Below are positions 33,653 through 41,954 of a stretch of 64,000 nt of DNA, one piece after another. The DNA lies in assembly GCA_035704555.1 (NCBI GenBank), contig DASSWT010000226.1:1-64000 (forward strand), given 5' to 3'. The position numbers were made by a program, and so were the translations under genes. Every line of letters starts with the position of its first letter. The stretch's first letter is position 1. The notes beneath the pieces were generated by a model. The model ran no database searches. It was not told the DNA's origin and saw only the letters and a list, made by a program, of their open reading frames with translations. The DNA comes from Saccharospirillum sp035704555. Lineage in GTDB: Bacteria > Pseudomonadota > Gammaproteobacteria > Pseudomonadales > Natronospirillaceae.

Positions 33653-33765
33653 GTATCGGGCACCGGGTATACCTATCCGGGGTCGGCGTGAACCCTTCCA
33701 TGGGGCCTAGACCGCAGCATCCATGCTGCGGACTTCCCCGGATAGGTATACCCGGCACCCGATAC
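33653..33765 (+). repeat. Structured intergenic repeat R1a
   Basis: Basal stem: 33653-33682 pairs with 33736-33765 at 28 of 30 positions. Inside is the family core TCGGCGT...CCATGGGGCCTAG and the hairpin CCGCAG-CATCCATG-CTGCGG. This is the plus orientation by family convention. It lacks a left outer repeat. It starts 48 bases after miaB. Confidence 0.85.
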
Positions 33766-33800
33766 TCGTTCTGTGGTGGCAGATTTAATCTGCAAATAGT

Positions 33801-33941
33801 AATTCAAGTTATGGAGTTCGCGGAAGTGACAAGCGGCGGCTGCCGGGGGTACTCCTGTGGGGAAGTCCGCAGCATGGATGCTGCGGCCTAGGCTCAATGG
33901 ACGGATCTACGCCGACCCCACAGGAGTACCCCCGGTAGCCG
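33801..33941 (-). repeat. Structured intergenic repeat R1b, opposite orientation
   Basis: Basal stem: 33837-33862 pairs with 33916-33941 at 25 of 26 positions. The core is the reverse complement of the R1a core. A degenerate outer repeat AATTCAAGTTATGGAGTTCG lies at 33801-33820; no right outer repeat is seen. R1a and R1b are head to head about 70 bases apart, and a small near-palindrome at 33778-33792 lies between them. The remaining 33942-34098 shows nothing clear. Confidence 0.85.
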
Positions 33942-34098
33942 ACGCGGATTCCTGGCACAAAGGTAATAGCAACCGGCATAACGATGGCTGAGTAACAATT
34001 CGTTACCGCCGTCATCGACTTTTTGACATGGCAGGGATGCGGCGTATTCTTAGCTTATTCCGCTGTTTACAGTGCAACGTGAGAGGAACCAGAACACT

Positions 34099-35106
34099 TT
34101 GACTACCCCGTCCAATCTTGAGGCTGCGACAACAGCTTCCGATCTGCGGCACTTTGAGCTGCAACCTGATAATCCCCAGCGACTGGCCAGCCTGTGCGGC
34201 CTGGCTAACGACAACCTCCGGCAGATTGAAGATCGCCTCGACATACGGGTCAATAACCGTGGCAATCGCTTTGAACTGGCCGGTGATGGCGGCAGCGTCG
34301 CGGCGGCCGAAGACATTATCAAGCGGTTGTATCGGGAAACCAAAGGTGGCAAGGACTTATTGCCCGACACGGTTAACCTCTACTTGCAGCAATCTGAAGT
34401 CGATTCACTGACCGAGACCGACGGTTCCCAGCTGCATGAGCACAAACTCTATGTGCTGCATACGCCCAAGTCGGTGGTTAAGCCGCGCGGTCCCAACCAG
34501 CGTGCCTATGTGCACAGCGTACTGACTCACGATATTAACTTTGGTGTGGGCCCGGCCGGTACCGGCAAGACCTTTCTGGCTGTCGCCTGTGCGGTGCATG
34601 CGCTGCAGAAAGATCAGGTCAAACGTATTATTCTGGTTCGGCCTGCGGTGGAAGCCGGTGAAAAACTGGGTTTCCTGCCCGGCGACCTGAGCCAGAAAGT
34701 CGACCCCTATTTGCGCCCGCTGTACGACGCACTTTATGAAATGCTGGGCCTGGAGAAAGTCGACCGGCTGATCGAGCGCAACGTCATTGAAGTGGCGCCC
34801 CTGGCTTATATGCGCGGCCGTACGCTGAGCAACGCCTTTATCATTCTCGATGAGAGCCAGAACACCACCAAAGAACAGATGAAAATGTTTCTGACCCGTA
34901 TTGGCTTTGGCTCTACTGCCGTGATCAACGGCGACCCGACTCAGGTCGATCTGCCGCGTGGTCAGCAATCGGGGCTGGCGCATGCACTGATGGTGCTCAA
35001 GGGTGTCAACGACATCAGCGTGACCCAGTTTGGCTCCAAAGACATTGTGCGTCACCCTCTGGTGCAACGCATCGTCGATGCGTACGACGCCCACGGAGAC
35101 AACTGA
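34099..35106 (+). CDS. ybeZ: PhoH-like ATPase YbeZ
   Basis: Cytosolic P-loop NTPase that partners YbeY in RNA metabolism and ribosome quality control. Walker A FGVGPAGTGKTFLA is near residue 155 and Walker B FIILDESQN near 255, with the conserved RPAVEAGEKLGFLPGDLSQK between. A TTG start at 34099 with GAGAGG upstream gives 335 residues; an in-frame GTG at 34072 has no ribosome binding site. It is followed 8 bases later by ybeY. Confidence 0.92.
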   Translation: MTTPSNLEAATTASDLRHFELQPDNPQRLASLCGLANDNLRQIEDRLDIRVNNRGNRFELAGDGGSVAAAEDIIKRLYRETKGGKDLLPDTVNLYLQQSEVDSLTETDGSQLHEHKLYVLHTPKSVVKPRGPNQRAYVHSVLTHDINFGVGPAGTGKTFLAVACAVHALQKDQVKRIILVRPAVEAGEKLGFLPGDLSQKVDPYLRPLYDALYEMLGLEKVDRLIERNVIEVAPLAYMRGRTLSNAFIILDESQNTTKEQMKMFLTRIGFGSTAVINGDPTQVDLPRGQQSGLAHALMVLKGVNDISVTQFGSKDIVRHPLVQRIVDAYDAHGDN

Positions 35107-35114
35107 CCGCCGCC

Positions 35115-35636
35115 ATGAATGCCAGCACAGACCCCCTTCCTGCCGTCGACCTGGATGTGCAAATTGCATCCGGGGCTGCGAACCTGCCCGATGCCGATGA
35201 TCTGTTGCTTTGGGTCGCCACTGCCTTGCAGGGGCAGAAAGACACGGCCAGCCTGACCATCCGGCTGGTCGATGATCCGGAAAGCCAGCAACTCAACAGC
35301 GACTACCGCGGTAAAGACTCGCCTACCAATGTATTGTCCTTCCCCTTTGAGGCACCGCCCGGTATTGACGACCCGGAGATCCAGGCGTTGCTGGGTGATC
35401 TGATCATCTGTGCTCCGGTGGTGGCCCGCGAAGCGGCCGACCAGGGCAAGCCGGTCCGGCATCACTGGGCGCACATGGTGGTCCATGGTACCTTGCATTT
35501 GCTGGGGCACGACCATATTGAGCCAGCCGACGCCGAGATTATGGAGTCGCTGGAGCGCAGTATATTGGCCAAGCTCGGCATCGCCGACCCGTACTGGCTC
35601 GACAACCACTTGCCGACCGGTACACCCTCCCTATAA
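35115..35636 (+). CDS. ybeY: Endoribonuclease YbeY
   Basis: Zinc-dependent endoribonuclease for 16S rRNA 3' maturation and 70S quality control. The metal motif H-x3-H-x5-H is seen as HMVVHGTLHLLGHDH near residue 118. LVDDPESQQLNSDYRGKDSPTNVLSFPF is the conserved core. The 173 residues are slightly longer than E. coli (155). Order ybeZ-ybeY-corC is the conserved cluster. Confidence 0.95.
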   Translation: MNASTDPLPAVDLDVQIASGAANLPDADDLLLWVATALQGQKDTASLTIRLVDDPESQQLNSDYRGKDSPTNVLSFPFEAPPGIDDPEIQALLGDLIICAPVVAREAADQGKPVRHHWAHMVVHGTLHLLGHDHIEPADAEIMESLERSILAKLGIADPYWLDNHLPTGTPSL

Positions 35637-35683
35637 TGGGTGGGCCCGACCGCAGGACTTTTTAGCAGAGGACACGCACTAGC

Positions 35684-36553
35684 ATGAGCGACGAACGACC
35701 CACGAGTAGCAGCCCCGGTAGGAAATCCTGGCTGGAACGCCTGTCGGATGCCTTTACCGGGGAGCCCAAAGATCGCGACGATTTGCTCAGTATCCTGAAC
35801 AGCGCCCAGGAAAACGACATTCTGGACGGTGAGGCCTTCAAAATCATTGAAGGCGCCATGAATGTGTCGGACATGCACGTCCGGGACATCATGATCCCCC
35901 GCTCCCAGGTGGTCAGCCTGGAAACCAACGACAGCATTCAGCACTGGCTGTCACTGATCGTGGAATCCGGTCACTCGCGCTTTCCGGTTCTGGGTGAAAA
36001 CTCCGATGAAGTCGTCGGCGTGTTGCTCGCCAAAGACCTGCTGGGTCTCGGCCTGCAAACCCAGTTTGATCTGGACGAAATGAAAAAACGGTTGAACACC
36101 ATCATTCGCAACGTCAACTTCGTGCCGGAAAGCAAGCGGCTGAATGTGTTGCTCAAAGACTTCCGCAGCAATCGCAATCACATGGCGGTCGTCGTTGACG
36201 AATACGGTCAGACCGCCGGCCTGGTCACCATTGAAGACGTGCTGGAAGAGATCGTCGGTGAGATTGAAGACGAACACGACGACACCGTCGACGCCAACAT
36301 CCGCCCCAACGGCAATGGCGGCTTTCTGGTGCAGGCACTGACCCCGATCGAAGATTTCAACGAGCATTTCTCGACCGAGCTGAGTGACGAGGAATTCGAC
36401 ACCATCGGTGGCATTGTCATGCACCAGTTTGGCAAGGTGCCGCAGCGGGATGAATCCATCACCATGGGCAAGTTGCTGATCCGGGTCGTCAATGCCGATA
36501 ACCGCCGGGTTCGCGCTTTTGAAGTGAATCACCTCGAACCCCAGGCCGACTGA
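35684..36553 (+). CDS. corC: CorC/YbeX, CBS-domain protein
   Basis: Cytosolic protein tied to Mg/Co efflux and, in E. coli (YbeX), to ribosome metabolism. Tandem CBS domains lie at about residues 65-190 (VRDIMIPRSQVV, HSRFPVLGE, VVDEYGQTAGLVTIEDVLEEIVGEI) and a CorC_HlyC domain at about 205-285. The 289 residues match E. coli (292). The gene lnt, which often follows, is not here; fumC follows. Confidence 0.95.
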   Translation: MSDERPTSSSPGRKSWLERLSDAFTGEPKDRDDLLSILNSAQENDILDGEAFKIIEGAMNVSDMHVRDIMIPRSQVVSLETNDSIQHWLSLIVESGHSRFPVLGENSDEVVGVLLAKDLLGLGLQTQFDLDEMKKRLNTIIRNVNFVPESKRLNVLLKDFRSNRNHMAVVVDEYGQTAGLVTIEDVLEEIVGEIEDEHDDTVDANIRPNGNGGFLVQALTPIEDFNEHFSTELSDEEFDTIGGIVMHQFGKVPQRDESITMGKLLIRVVNADNRRVRAFEVNHLEPQAD

Positions 36554-36628
36554 TCCGCGCGGGTCCGGGGTCCGGATCCGCCACCCTCCCCCTTTTCCCG
36601 ACCTGCCTGATTGGACATCCATGTTCCG

Positions 36629-36671
36629 GTAGCAGTCCAATGAAATTCGATGAATTTCATTGGACTGCTAC
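36629..36671. repeat. Perfect 19-base-pair hairpin between corC and fumC
   Basis: The left arm 36629-36647 (GTAGCAGTCCAATGAAATT) pairs perfectly with 36653-36671 around the 5-base loop CGATG. No U-run follows, so a simple terminator is unlikely. It ends 32 bases before the fumC ATG and so would lie in the fumC leader or form an operator or attenuator. It is unrelated in sequence to the R1-R7 family. Confidence 0.8.
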
Positions 36672-36703
36672 AGTGTGTGCAAAACTGAACGAAGGAGGCT
36701 TCC

Positions 36704-38080
36704 ATGCGTACTGAAAAAGACAGCTTTGGCGAACTATCGGTTCCGGACGATGTGCTTTACGGCGCGCAGACCGCGCGTGCCCTGTCCAATTTTGGCTTGT
36801 CTGGCGAGGTCATGCCGTCCCGGTTCATTGAAGCCTGCCTTGCTATCAAGGCCGCCGCTGCTGCGGCCAATGCTGAACTGGATGTGGTCGCCGAAGATAA
36901 GGCCGAGGCTATTCAGAACGCCTGCCAGGCCGCTCGCGAGCACATCGATGAGCGCCAGTTCCCGGTCGACGTTTACCAGACCGGCTCCGGCACCAGCACC
37001 AACATGAACGTCAACGAAGTCGTCGCCCATCTGGCCAGCATGGCCAGCGGGCTCGACATCAGCCCGAACGACGACGTCAACGCCAGCCAGAGCAGCAACG
37101 ATACCATTCCCGCCGCCATTCAGATCAGCACCGCCCTGGCTCTGGAAGAGGAATTGTTGCCAGCCATTACGGCCCTGAAGAACAGCCTGAGCCAACAGGG
37201 TGACACCCATAAGAAGGTGGTTAAAACCGGTCGAACTCACCTGATGGATGCCATGCCGCTGACGGTGCAGCAGGAGTTTTCAGCCTGGATCGAAGCGCTG
37301 GACAGCTGCCAGCGACGCATCAACCAGTGCCTGCCCCGGCTCAAGGCACTGCCGCTGGGCGGAACCGCCATTGGCACCGGTATCAACGCTCCCAAAGGCT
37401 TTGCCGAGTCGGCTTGCCGGCATCTGAATCAGCGAATCGGTAACGACTTTTGCCCGCACAACAATGCCTTCTACGGCATCAGCACTCAGGATGTGTCAGT
37501 CGAGGTCTCGGGCTTGCTCAAGGGCCTGGCCACCAGCCTGATAAAAATCAGCAACGATCTGCGCTGGATGAACAGTGGCCCGCTGGCAGGTCTGGGCGAA
37601 GTGGTATTGCCCGCGCTGCAACCGGGCAGCAGCATCATGCCGGGCAAGGTTAACCCGGTGATTCCGGAAGCGGTGCTGATGGCGAGTTATCAGGTGATCG
37701 GTCACGACACGGCCATTACGCTGGGGGCGCAATCGGGGAATTTTCAGCTGAATGTCAGCCTGCCACTGATCGCCCGCAACTTGCTAGACAGCATCGCCCT
37801 GATGAGCCGCAGCTGCGAACACCTGGCACACAAGGTGATCGACGATCTGACAGTGAATCATGAAGCGCTGGCCGAACCTTTGCACCGCAATCCGATACTG
37901 GTGACAGCACTGAACCCGGTACTGGGGTATCTGAAAGCGGCCGAGATCGCAAAAACTGCCTACGCCGACAACCGGCCGATCATCGACGTCGCTCTGGAAA
38001 AAACCGACCTGAGCCGGGAAGAGCTGGAAAACCTGCTCGACCCGGCCCGGCTGGCCCATCCTCACGATCAACACGACTGA
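36704..38080 (+). CDS. fumC: Class II fumarate hydratase
   Basis: Iron-independent fumarase interconverting fumarate and L-malate; class II enzymes often replace iron-sulfur fumarases under iron limitation or oxidative stress. The signature GSSIMPGKVNPVIPE is near residue 310, and GSGTSTNMNVNEV and KTGRTHLMDAMPLT are present. The 458 residues are normal. AAGGAGG precedes the ATG. The stop codon is 4 bases from that of the convergent exporter gene. Confidence 0.96.
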   Translation: MRTEKDSFGELSVPDDVLYGAQTARALSNFGLSGEVMPSRFIEACLAIKAAAAAANAELDVVAEDKAEAIQNACQAAREHIDERQFPVDVYQTGSGTSTNMNVNEVVAHLASMASGLDISPNDDVNASQSSNDTIPAAIQISTALALEEELLPAITALKNSLSQQGDTHKKVVKTGRTHLMDAMPLTVQQEFSAWIEALDSCQRRINQCLPRLKALPLGGTAIGTGINAPKGFAESACRHLNQRIGNDFCPHNNAFYGISTQDVSVEVSGLLKGLATSLIKISNDLRWMNSGPLAGLGEVVLPALQPGSSIMPGKVNPVIPEAVLMASYQVIGHDTAITLGAQSGNFQLNVSLPLIARNLLDSIALMSRSCEHLAHKVIDDLTVNHEALAEPLHRNPILVTALNPVLGYLKAAEIAKTAYADNRPIIDVALEKTDLSREELENLLDPARLAHPHDQHD

Positions 38081-38092
38081 CCCGTCAGTCGT
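38073..38092. terminator. Hairpin formed by the two convergent stop regions
   Basis: ACGACTGA (38073-38080) pairs perfectly with TCAGTCGT (38085-38092) around the tetraloop CCCG. The fumC TGA (38078-38080) and the exporter TGA (38085-38087 complement) are the top of the stem. No U-run is present on either side. Confidence 0.55.
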
Positions 38093-40682
38093 CGCTGCGA
38101 TGGTGTCCTTCGATGGTTCCAAATGGCCGCGTGAGAACGATCAGGCGCGGCAGCAGGGTCAGTGAGCCGAGCAAGGCCACCGCCATCGCCAGTGCCGTTA
38201 ACAGACCAAAATACAAGGTGGGCCGGAAGTTCGACATCATCAGAATGGAGAAGCCCAGAATGATGGTCAGGGAGGTGTAGAACATCGCCTTGCCAATGGT
38301 ATTGTGGCTGCGCGCCAGCGCCCGGACATAGTCGCCATCTTTGGCAAATTCCCGCTGATAACGCACCAGGTAGTGAATGGTGTTGTCGACCGCCATGCCG
38401 ATGGTAATGCTGGCAATGGTAATGGTCATCATATCGAGCGGAATACCAAACCAGCCCATTATGCCGAGCACAAAGGTGGCCGCCAACAGGTTGGGCGCCA
38501 TCGCCAGCAAGCTGAGTTTAAGACTGCGGAACAGAATCAGGAACATCAGCAGGATACCCATGAATACCACGCCCAGGGTCAGAATCTGTGAGCCGAACAA
38601 ACTTTGCAGCATGTTGTTGTACAGCACCATCATCCCGGTCAGTTGTACCTGGCCAGGCTCAAAGCCCAGTTTCTCGACCGCATCCCGTTCAATGCGTTGC
38701 AGCAAGGCATTGCGCTTGAGGCCGTCCATCGAATCCAGAATGCGCACGTTCAGTCGTGCCTGGTTGTGCTCAACCGAGACGTAGGGGTCGATAACCAGGT
38801 CGCGAAACTCACTGGGGATAACGGTATACAGCAGCGCCAACTGGACATTGGTTAGCGACTCGCCGCCATTGAACCCTTCTGCGATCTCGATCATCGTCGC
38901 CAGTGACAGGACCTTGCCGATTTCCGGTTGTTCATCCAGATAGCGATGCATCGCCTTGATGCGCGCAACTTTGGACTGGGTATACCAGTATTTTTCGGGG
39001 TCATCCACTCCCCCGAAATCGTCTCTGAAACTGCCTACCGAGGCACCACCACCGAAGCCTTCGTCAACAAACCCATCGTCTTCGGCAGAGCCTTCATCCG
39101 CAAACCCCTCGTCGACGAACCCCTCTGATTCAGGCTCCGCTGGCGCACTGGTGCTGCGCGGCGTAGCGGTATCCTCAAAATTGATCAGAACTTCCAGCGG
39201 CGTGGTTCCACCCAGGCGTTCGTCGATGACCGTCATGCCCTGATAGATGTCCGTGCTCTGGTCGAAATAATCGATAAAGCTGTTTTCCACCACCAGCCGG
39301 GTAATACCCACAACAGTGAACGCCGCCAGCGCCAGGCTGGTTACCAGAACCGCATTGCCGGATTTCAGGGTGATGCGCGCGAGTAATCGAGTGGTTTTTC
39401 CGCCAGAGGCTTTTTCCGCGGTACGCTGATCCTTACCGGCCAGCAGCAACAAGGCTGGAAACAGGGAAAACGTCACGATAAAGGCACAGGTAATCCCCAG
39501 CGACATCATCCAGCCGAAGTTGATGACCGGCCGGATGCCACTGAACAACAGTGACATGAACGCCACACCTGTGGTCAGTGCCATATACAAACAGGGCACC
39601 GCGATACGTTTGACAGAGGTCATCACCAGTTGTGCCTGATCCCAGTCGTGGTGTTTGCGCAGTAGCTCGCGGTAACGCACGATCAGGTGAATCGACATCG
39701 ACAGCGTTAGAATCAGCAACAGCGAAATAAAGTTGCTGGAGATCACCGTCACCGGCCATCGCCCCAGCCCCAGAATACCAAGCATGGTGACGACCACGGC
39801 ACCGCAGCACAACAGAGGCATGATCACCCAGCGCGGTTGCCGGAAAATCACCGTCAATGTCGCTATCAATAAAAACAGTACGCCCAGCCCAAAGGTGATC
39901 AGGTCATTGCGCACAAAGGTAATGATGTCGTCCGCGATCATGGGCACACCGCCCAGAAACAACTGGGCGTCGTCCTGGTGGTCTGCCATCACCTCACGGA
40001 CAGAGGCTATTGTATCGTGGACCATGGCCGCGCGTCGGTTGCTTTGCTCTTCCAGCATAATCCCGACGCGCTCAAGATCAGCCGCGATCGACGCTCGAAC
40101 ATCACCAGAACCAGCCTGTTCTGTCAGTGACTCTTGTAATGTCAGCAATTGCTCCCGAGTTGTGTCTCGTGGCAGATTAATCTGCAGCGCCGTAGTGTTT
40201 TCTTCCAGATTAAGCAGCAAGTTGACATAGAGAGGGCTGTTGGCGAGTTCGGTTCGCGCCAGGTCGACATCCGTTTCCGGATCTTCCAGCGTTTTGATAT
40301 TGGAGACCAACTCTGTCATTGGAACCGGCGGATTCGACAACAGCGGTACGTCCAGAACGGTCAGGACCGAATCGACTCCCCGGATCTGACGCAGATCATT
40401 GCGCAGAGATTCGAGCCCGGCCAGTGATGTCTCGGAGAACAGAGGGGTCGGTGGTGTGTAGGTCATCACCAGAAAATCCTGAGCGCCATAACGCTCAGCG
40501 GTCTCGCGGAACAGGGCCAGGTCTTCATCGTCTTCGAGCAACAAAGCATCTGCAGAGGCATCGAGACTGAAATGCCGGGCCTGGGTAGCCAGCAGCCCAA
40601 TGACCACCACCAACCCGATCAATACCCAGAGGGTGTAACCGGTCAGGATGCGCTGGTAAAGCGTCCACATTCGCTGGCCCAT
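38085..40682 (-). CDS. RND/MMPL-type exporter with SSD-like domains
   Basis: Large inner-membrane protein (865 residues) of the COG1033 predicted-exporter group; likely moves lipids or hydrophobic compounds, substrate unknown. It has TM1 at about 15-32, a periplasmic loop (30-230), helices 2-6 (about 240-420), TM7 near 445, a second periplasmic loop (460-690) and helices 8-12 (about 700-855). The second loop contains an unusual acidic Gly/Phe/Asp-repeat insertion (residues about 505-558, repeated FVDEGF units). AGGGAG precedes the ATG. No membrane-fusion or outer-membrane partner is adjacent. Confidence 0.85.
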   Translation of the reverse strand: MGQRMWTLYQRILTGYTLWVLIGLVVVIGLLATQARHFSLDASADALLLEDDEDLALFRETAERYGAQDFLVMTYTPPTPLFSETSLAGLESLRNDLRQIRGVDSVLTVLDVPLLSNPPVPMTELVSNIKTLEDPETDVDLARTELANSPLYVNLLLNLEENTTALQINLPRDTTREQLLTLQESLTEQAGSGDVRASIAADLERVGIMLEEQSNRRAAMVHDTIASVREVMADHQDDAQLFLGGVPMIADDIITFVRNDLITFGLGVLFLLIATLTVIFRQPRWVIMPLLCCGAVVVTMLGILGLGRWPVTVISSNFISLLLILTLSMSIHLIVRYRELLRKHHDWDQAQLVMTSVKRIAVPCLYMALTTGVAFMSLLFSGIRPVINFGWMMSLGITCAFIVTFSLFPALLLLAGKDQRTAEKASGGKTTRLLARITLKSGNAVLVTSLALAAFTVVGITRLVVENSFIDYFDQSTDIYQGMTVIDERLGGTTPLEVLINFEDTATPRSTSAPAEPESEGFVDEGFADEGSAEDDGFVDEGFGGGASVGSFRDDFGGVDDPEKYWYTQSKVARIKAMHRYLDEQPEIGKVLSLATMIEIAEGFNGGESLTNVQLALLYTVIPSEFRDLVIDPYVSVEHNQARLNVRILDSMDGLKRNALLQRIERDAVEKLGFEPGQVQLTGMMVLYNNMLQSLFGSQILTLGVVFMGILLMFLILFRSLKLSLLAMAPNLLAATFVLGIMGWFGIPLDMMTITIASITIGMAVDNTIHYLVRYQREFAKDGDYVRALARSHNTIGKAMFYTSLTIILGFSILMMSNFRPTLYFGLLTALAMAVALLGSLTLLPRLIVLTRPFGTIEGHHRSDD

Positions 40683-40735
40683 ATAGGCTCCCTGTTAATG
40701 TTTCAATAACCCGCCTGTCGTCTCGTCACGCGGTT

Positions 40736-41188
40736 TCACAGCCAGCGACGCACCCGCTGGCAATAGGCGACATAGGCCTGACCATGTTGCTTGTACAGGC
40801 GTTCTTCCTCAGGCCGGACAAAAAGCCACTGCAAGGCTACCACAAAGACCGGCAATACTACCCAGGAAGACAGTGTTCCCACCCAAATCGCCAGGCCCGC
40901 CGCAATCATCAGTTGCCCCAGATACATGGGGTTGCGGCTGATCCGGTAAACGCCACGTTCCACCAGTGGCCCCCGAACCTCGCCAAAATCCACCGAGGCC
41001 CCTGCACGTTGCAGTTCCCGGTCAGCAATCAGATTCAGAGCGGCGCCAAACACCACGGGAATCAGACCCAGAAAATTCCACGGATACGGAAACAGCAGAG
41101 CCAGAGGCTTGATGAAATGCAGTGAAAAGATGGCCAGCATGACCAGAAGACCGAGCGCCGGGGGTAAAAAAGGCGGCTTGTGAGACAT
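40736..41188 (-). CDS. Isoprenylcysteine-carboxyl-methyltransferase-like membrane protein
   Basis: Small integral-membrane methyltransferase family (ICMT/phospholipid methyltransferase fold), 148 residues with four predicted helices. The C-terminal SAM/substrate motif GVYRISRNPMYLGQL and RPEEERLYKQHGQAYVAYCQRVRRW is diagnostic of the family. ATG at 41188 is chosen over an upstream frame extension, which is hydrophilic and unconserved. The bacterial substrate is unknown. Confidence 0.83.
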   Translation of the reverse strand: MSHKPPFLPPALGLLVMLAIFSLHFIKPLALLFPYPWNFLGLIPVVFGAALNLIADRELQRAGASVDFGEVRGPLVERGVYRISRNPMYLGQLMIAAGLAIWVGTLSSWVVLPVFVVALQWLFVRPEEERLYKQHGQAYVAYCQRVRRWL

Positions 41189-41312
41189 GAAACACCACTT
41201 GATTACAGAGTCAAAGCCTGAAAAGGCACGGTTTGGCGTCTTGGTCACGCCTGAGCAGAACAGACCCCAGTGTAATAGGCCCGGTCTCCAGTTACAGCCG
41301 TCGAAAGTCACC

Positions 41313-41933
41313 TTATTGACCGCTTAACTGAAAGGATTCCGCTTCACGCTGGCACTCCCGATAGCTGTGACATGAGGTTAGGTGATCCATCACCAGGCCG
41401 GTTGCCTGCATAAACGCATAGCAAATGGTTGGCCCGACAAAGTTGAACCCGCGTTGCTTCAGTGCTTTGGACATAGAGCGGCTTTCATCGGTTTCGGTGG
41501 GTATCTGCGCCAGTTCCGACCGGCTATTGATCAGTGGCTTGCCGCCGACAAAGCCCCACAGAAACCGCGAAAAATCCTCACCGGCATCACGCATGGCGAC
41601 GTAGGCGCGCGCATTACGGATCACGGATTGAATTTTCAGACGGTTGCGGACAATGCCCGGATCGCCCATCAGCCTTTCGACATCCGCCTCGGTAAAGTGA
41701 ATCAGGGCGTCTGGGTCAAACCCGGCGAACGCCGCTTCGTAGCCCGACTGTTTGCGCAGTATGGTGATCCAGCTCAAACCGGCCTGTTGCCCGTCCAGAC
41801 AGAGCTTGGCAAACAATGACTGGCCATCGGCCACCGGGCGACCCCAAACCTCATCGTGATACGCCTGATAGAGCGGATCCTGACTACACCATCCACACCG
41901 GTTCAGGTCGGTATTGCGATTATCGTCGACCAA
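41313..41933 (-). CDS. tag: DNA-3-methyladenine glycosylase I
   Basis: Base-excision repair enzyme removing 3-methyladenine. The zinc ligands typical of Tag are present: Cys in RCGWC near residue 13, His in YHDEVWG near 26, and the H-x3-C pattern in HLTSCHSYREC near 184. The catalytic-pocket segment GFNFVGPTICYAFMQATG and the 206-residue length fit. It is 21 bases downstream of proB on the same strand. Confidence 0.94.
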   Translation of the reverse strand: MVDDNRNTDLNRCGWCSQDPLYQAYHDEVWGRPVADGQSLFAKLCLDGQQAGLSWITILRKQSGYEAAFAGFDPDALIHFTEADVERLMGDPGIVRNRLKIQSVIRNARAYVAMRDAGEDFSRFLWGFVGGKPLINSRSELAQIPTETDESRSMSKALKQRGFNFVGPTICYAFMQATGLVMDHLTSCHSYRECQREAESFQLSGQ

Positions 41934-41954
41934 GCATCATCTCCCTGTGTCTTT

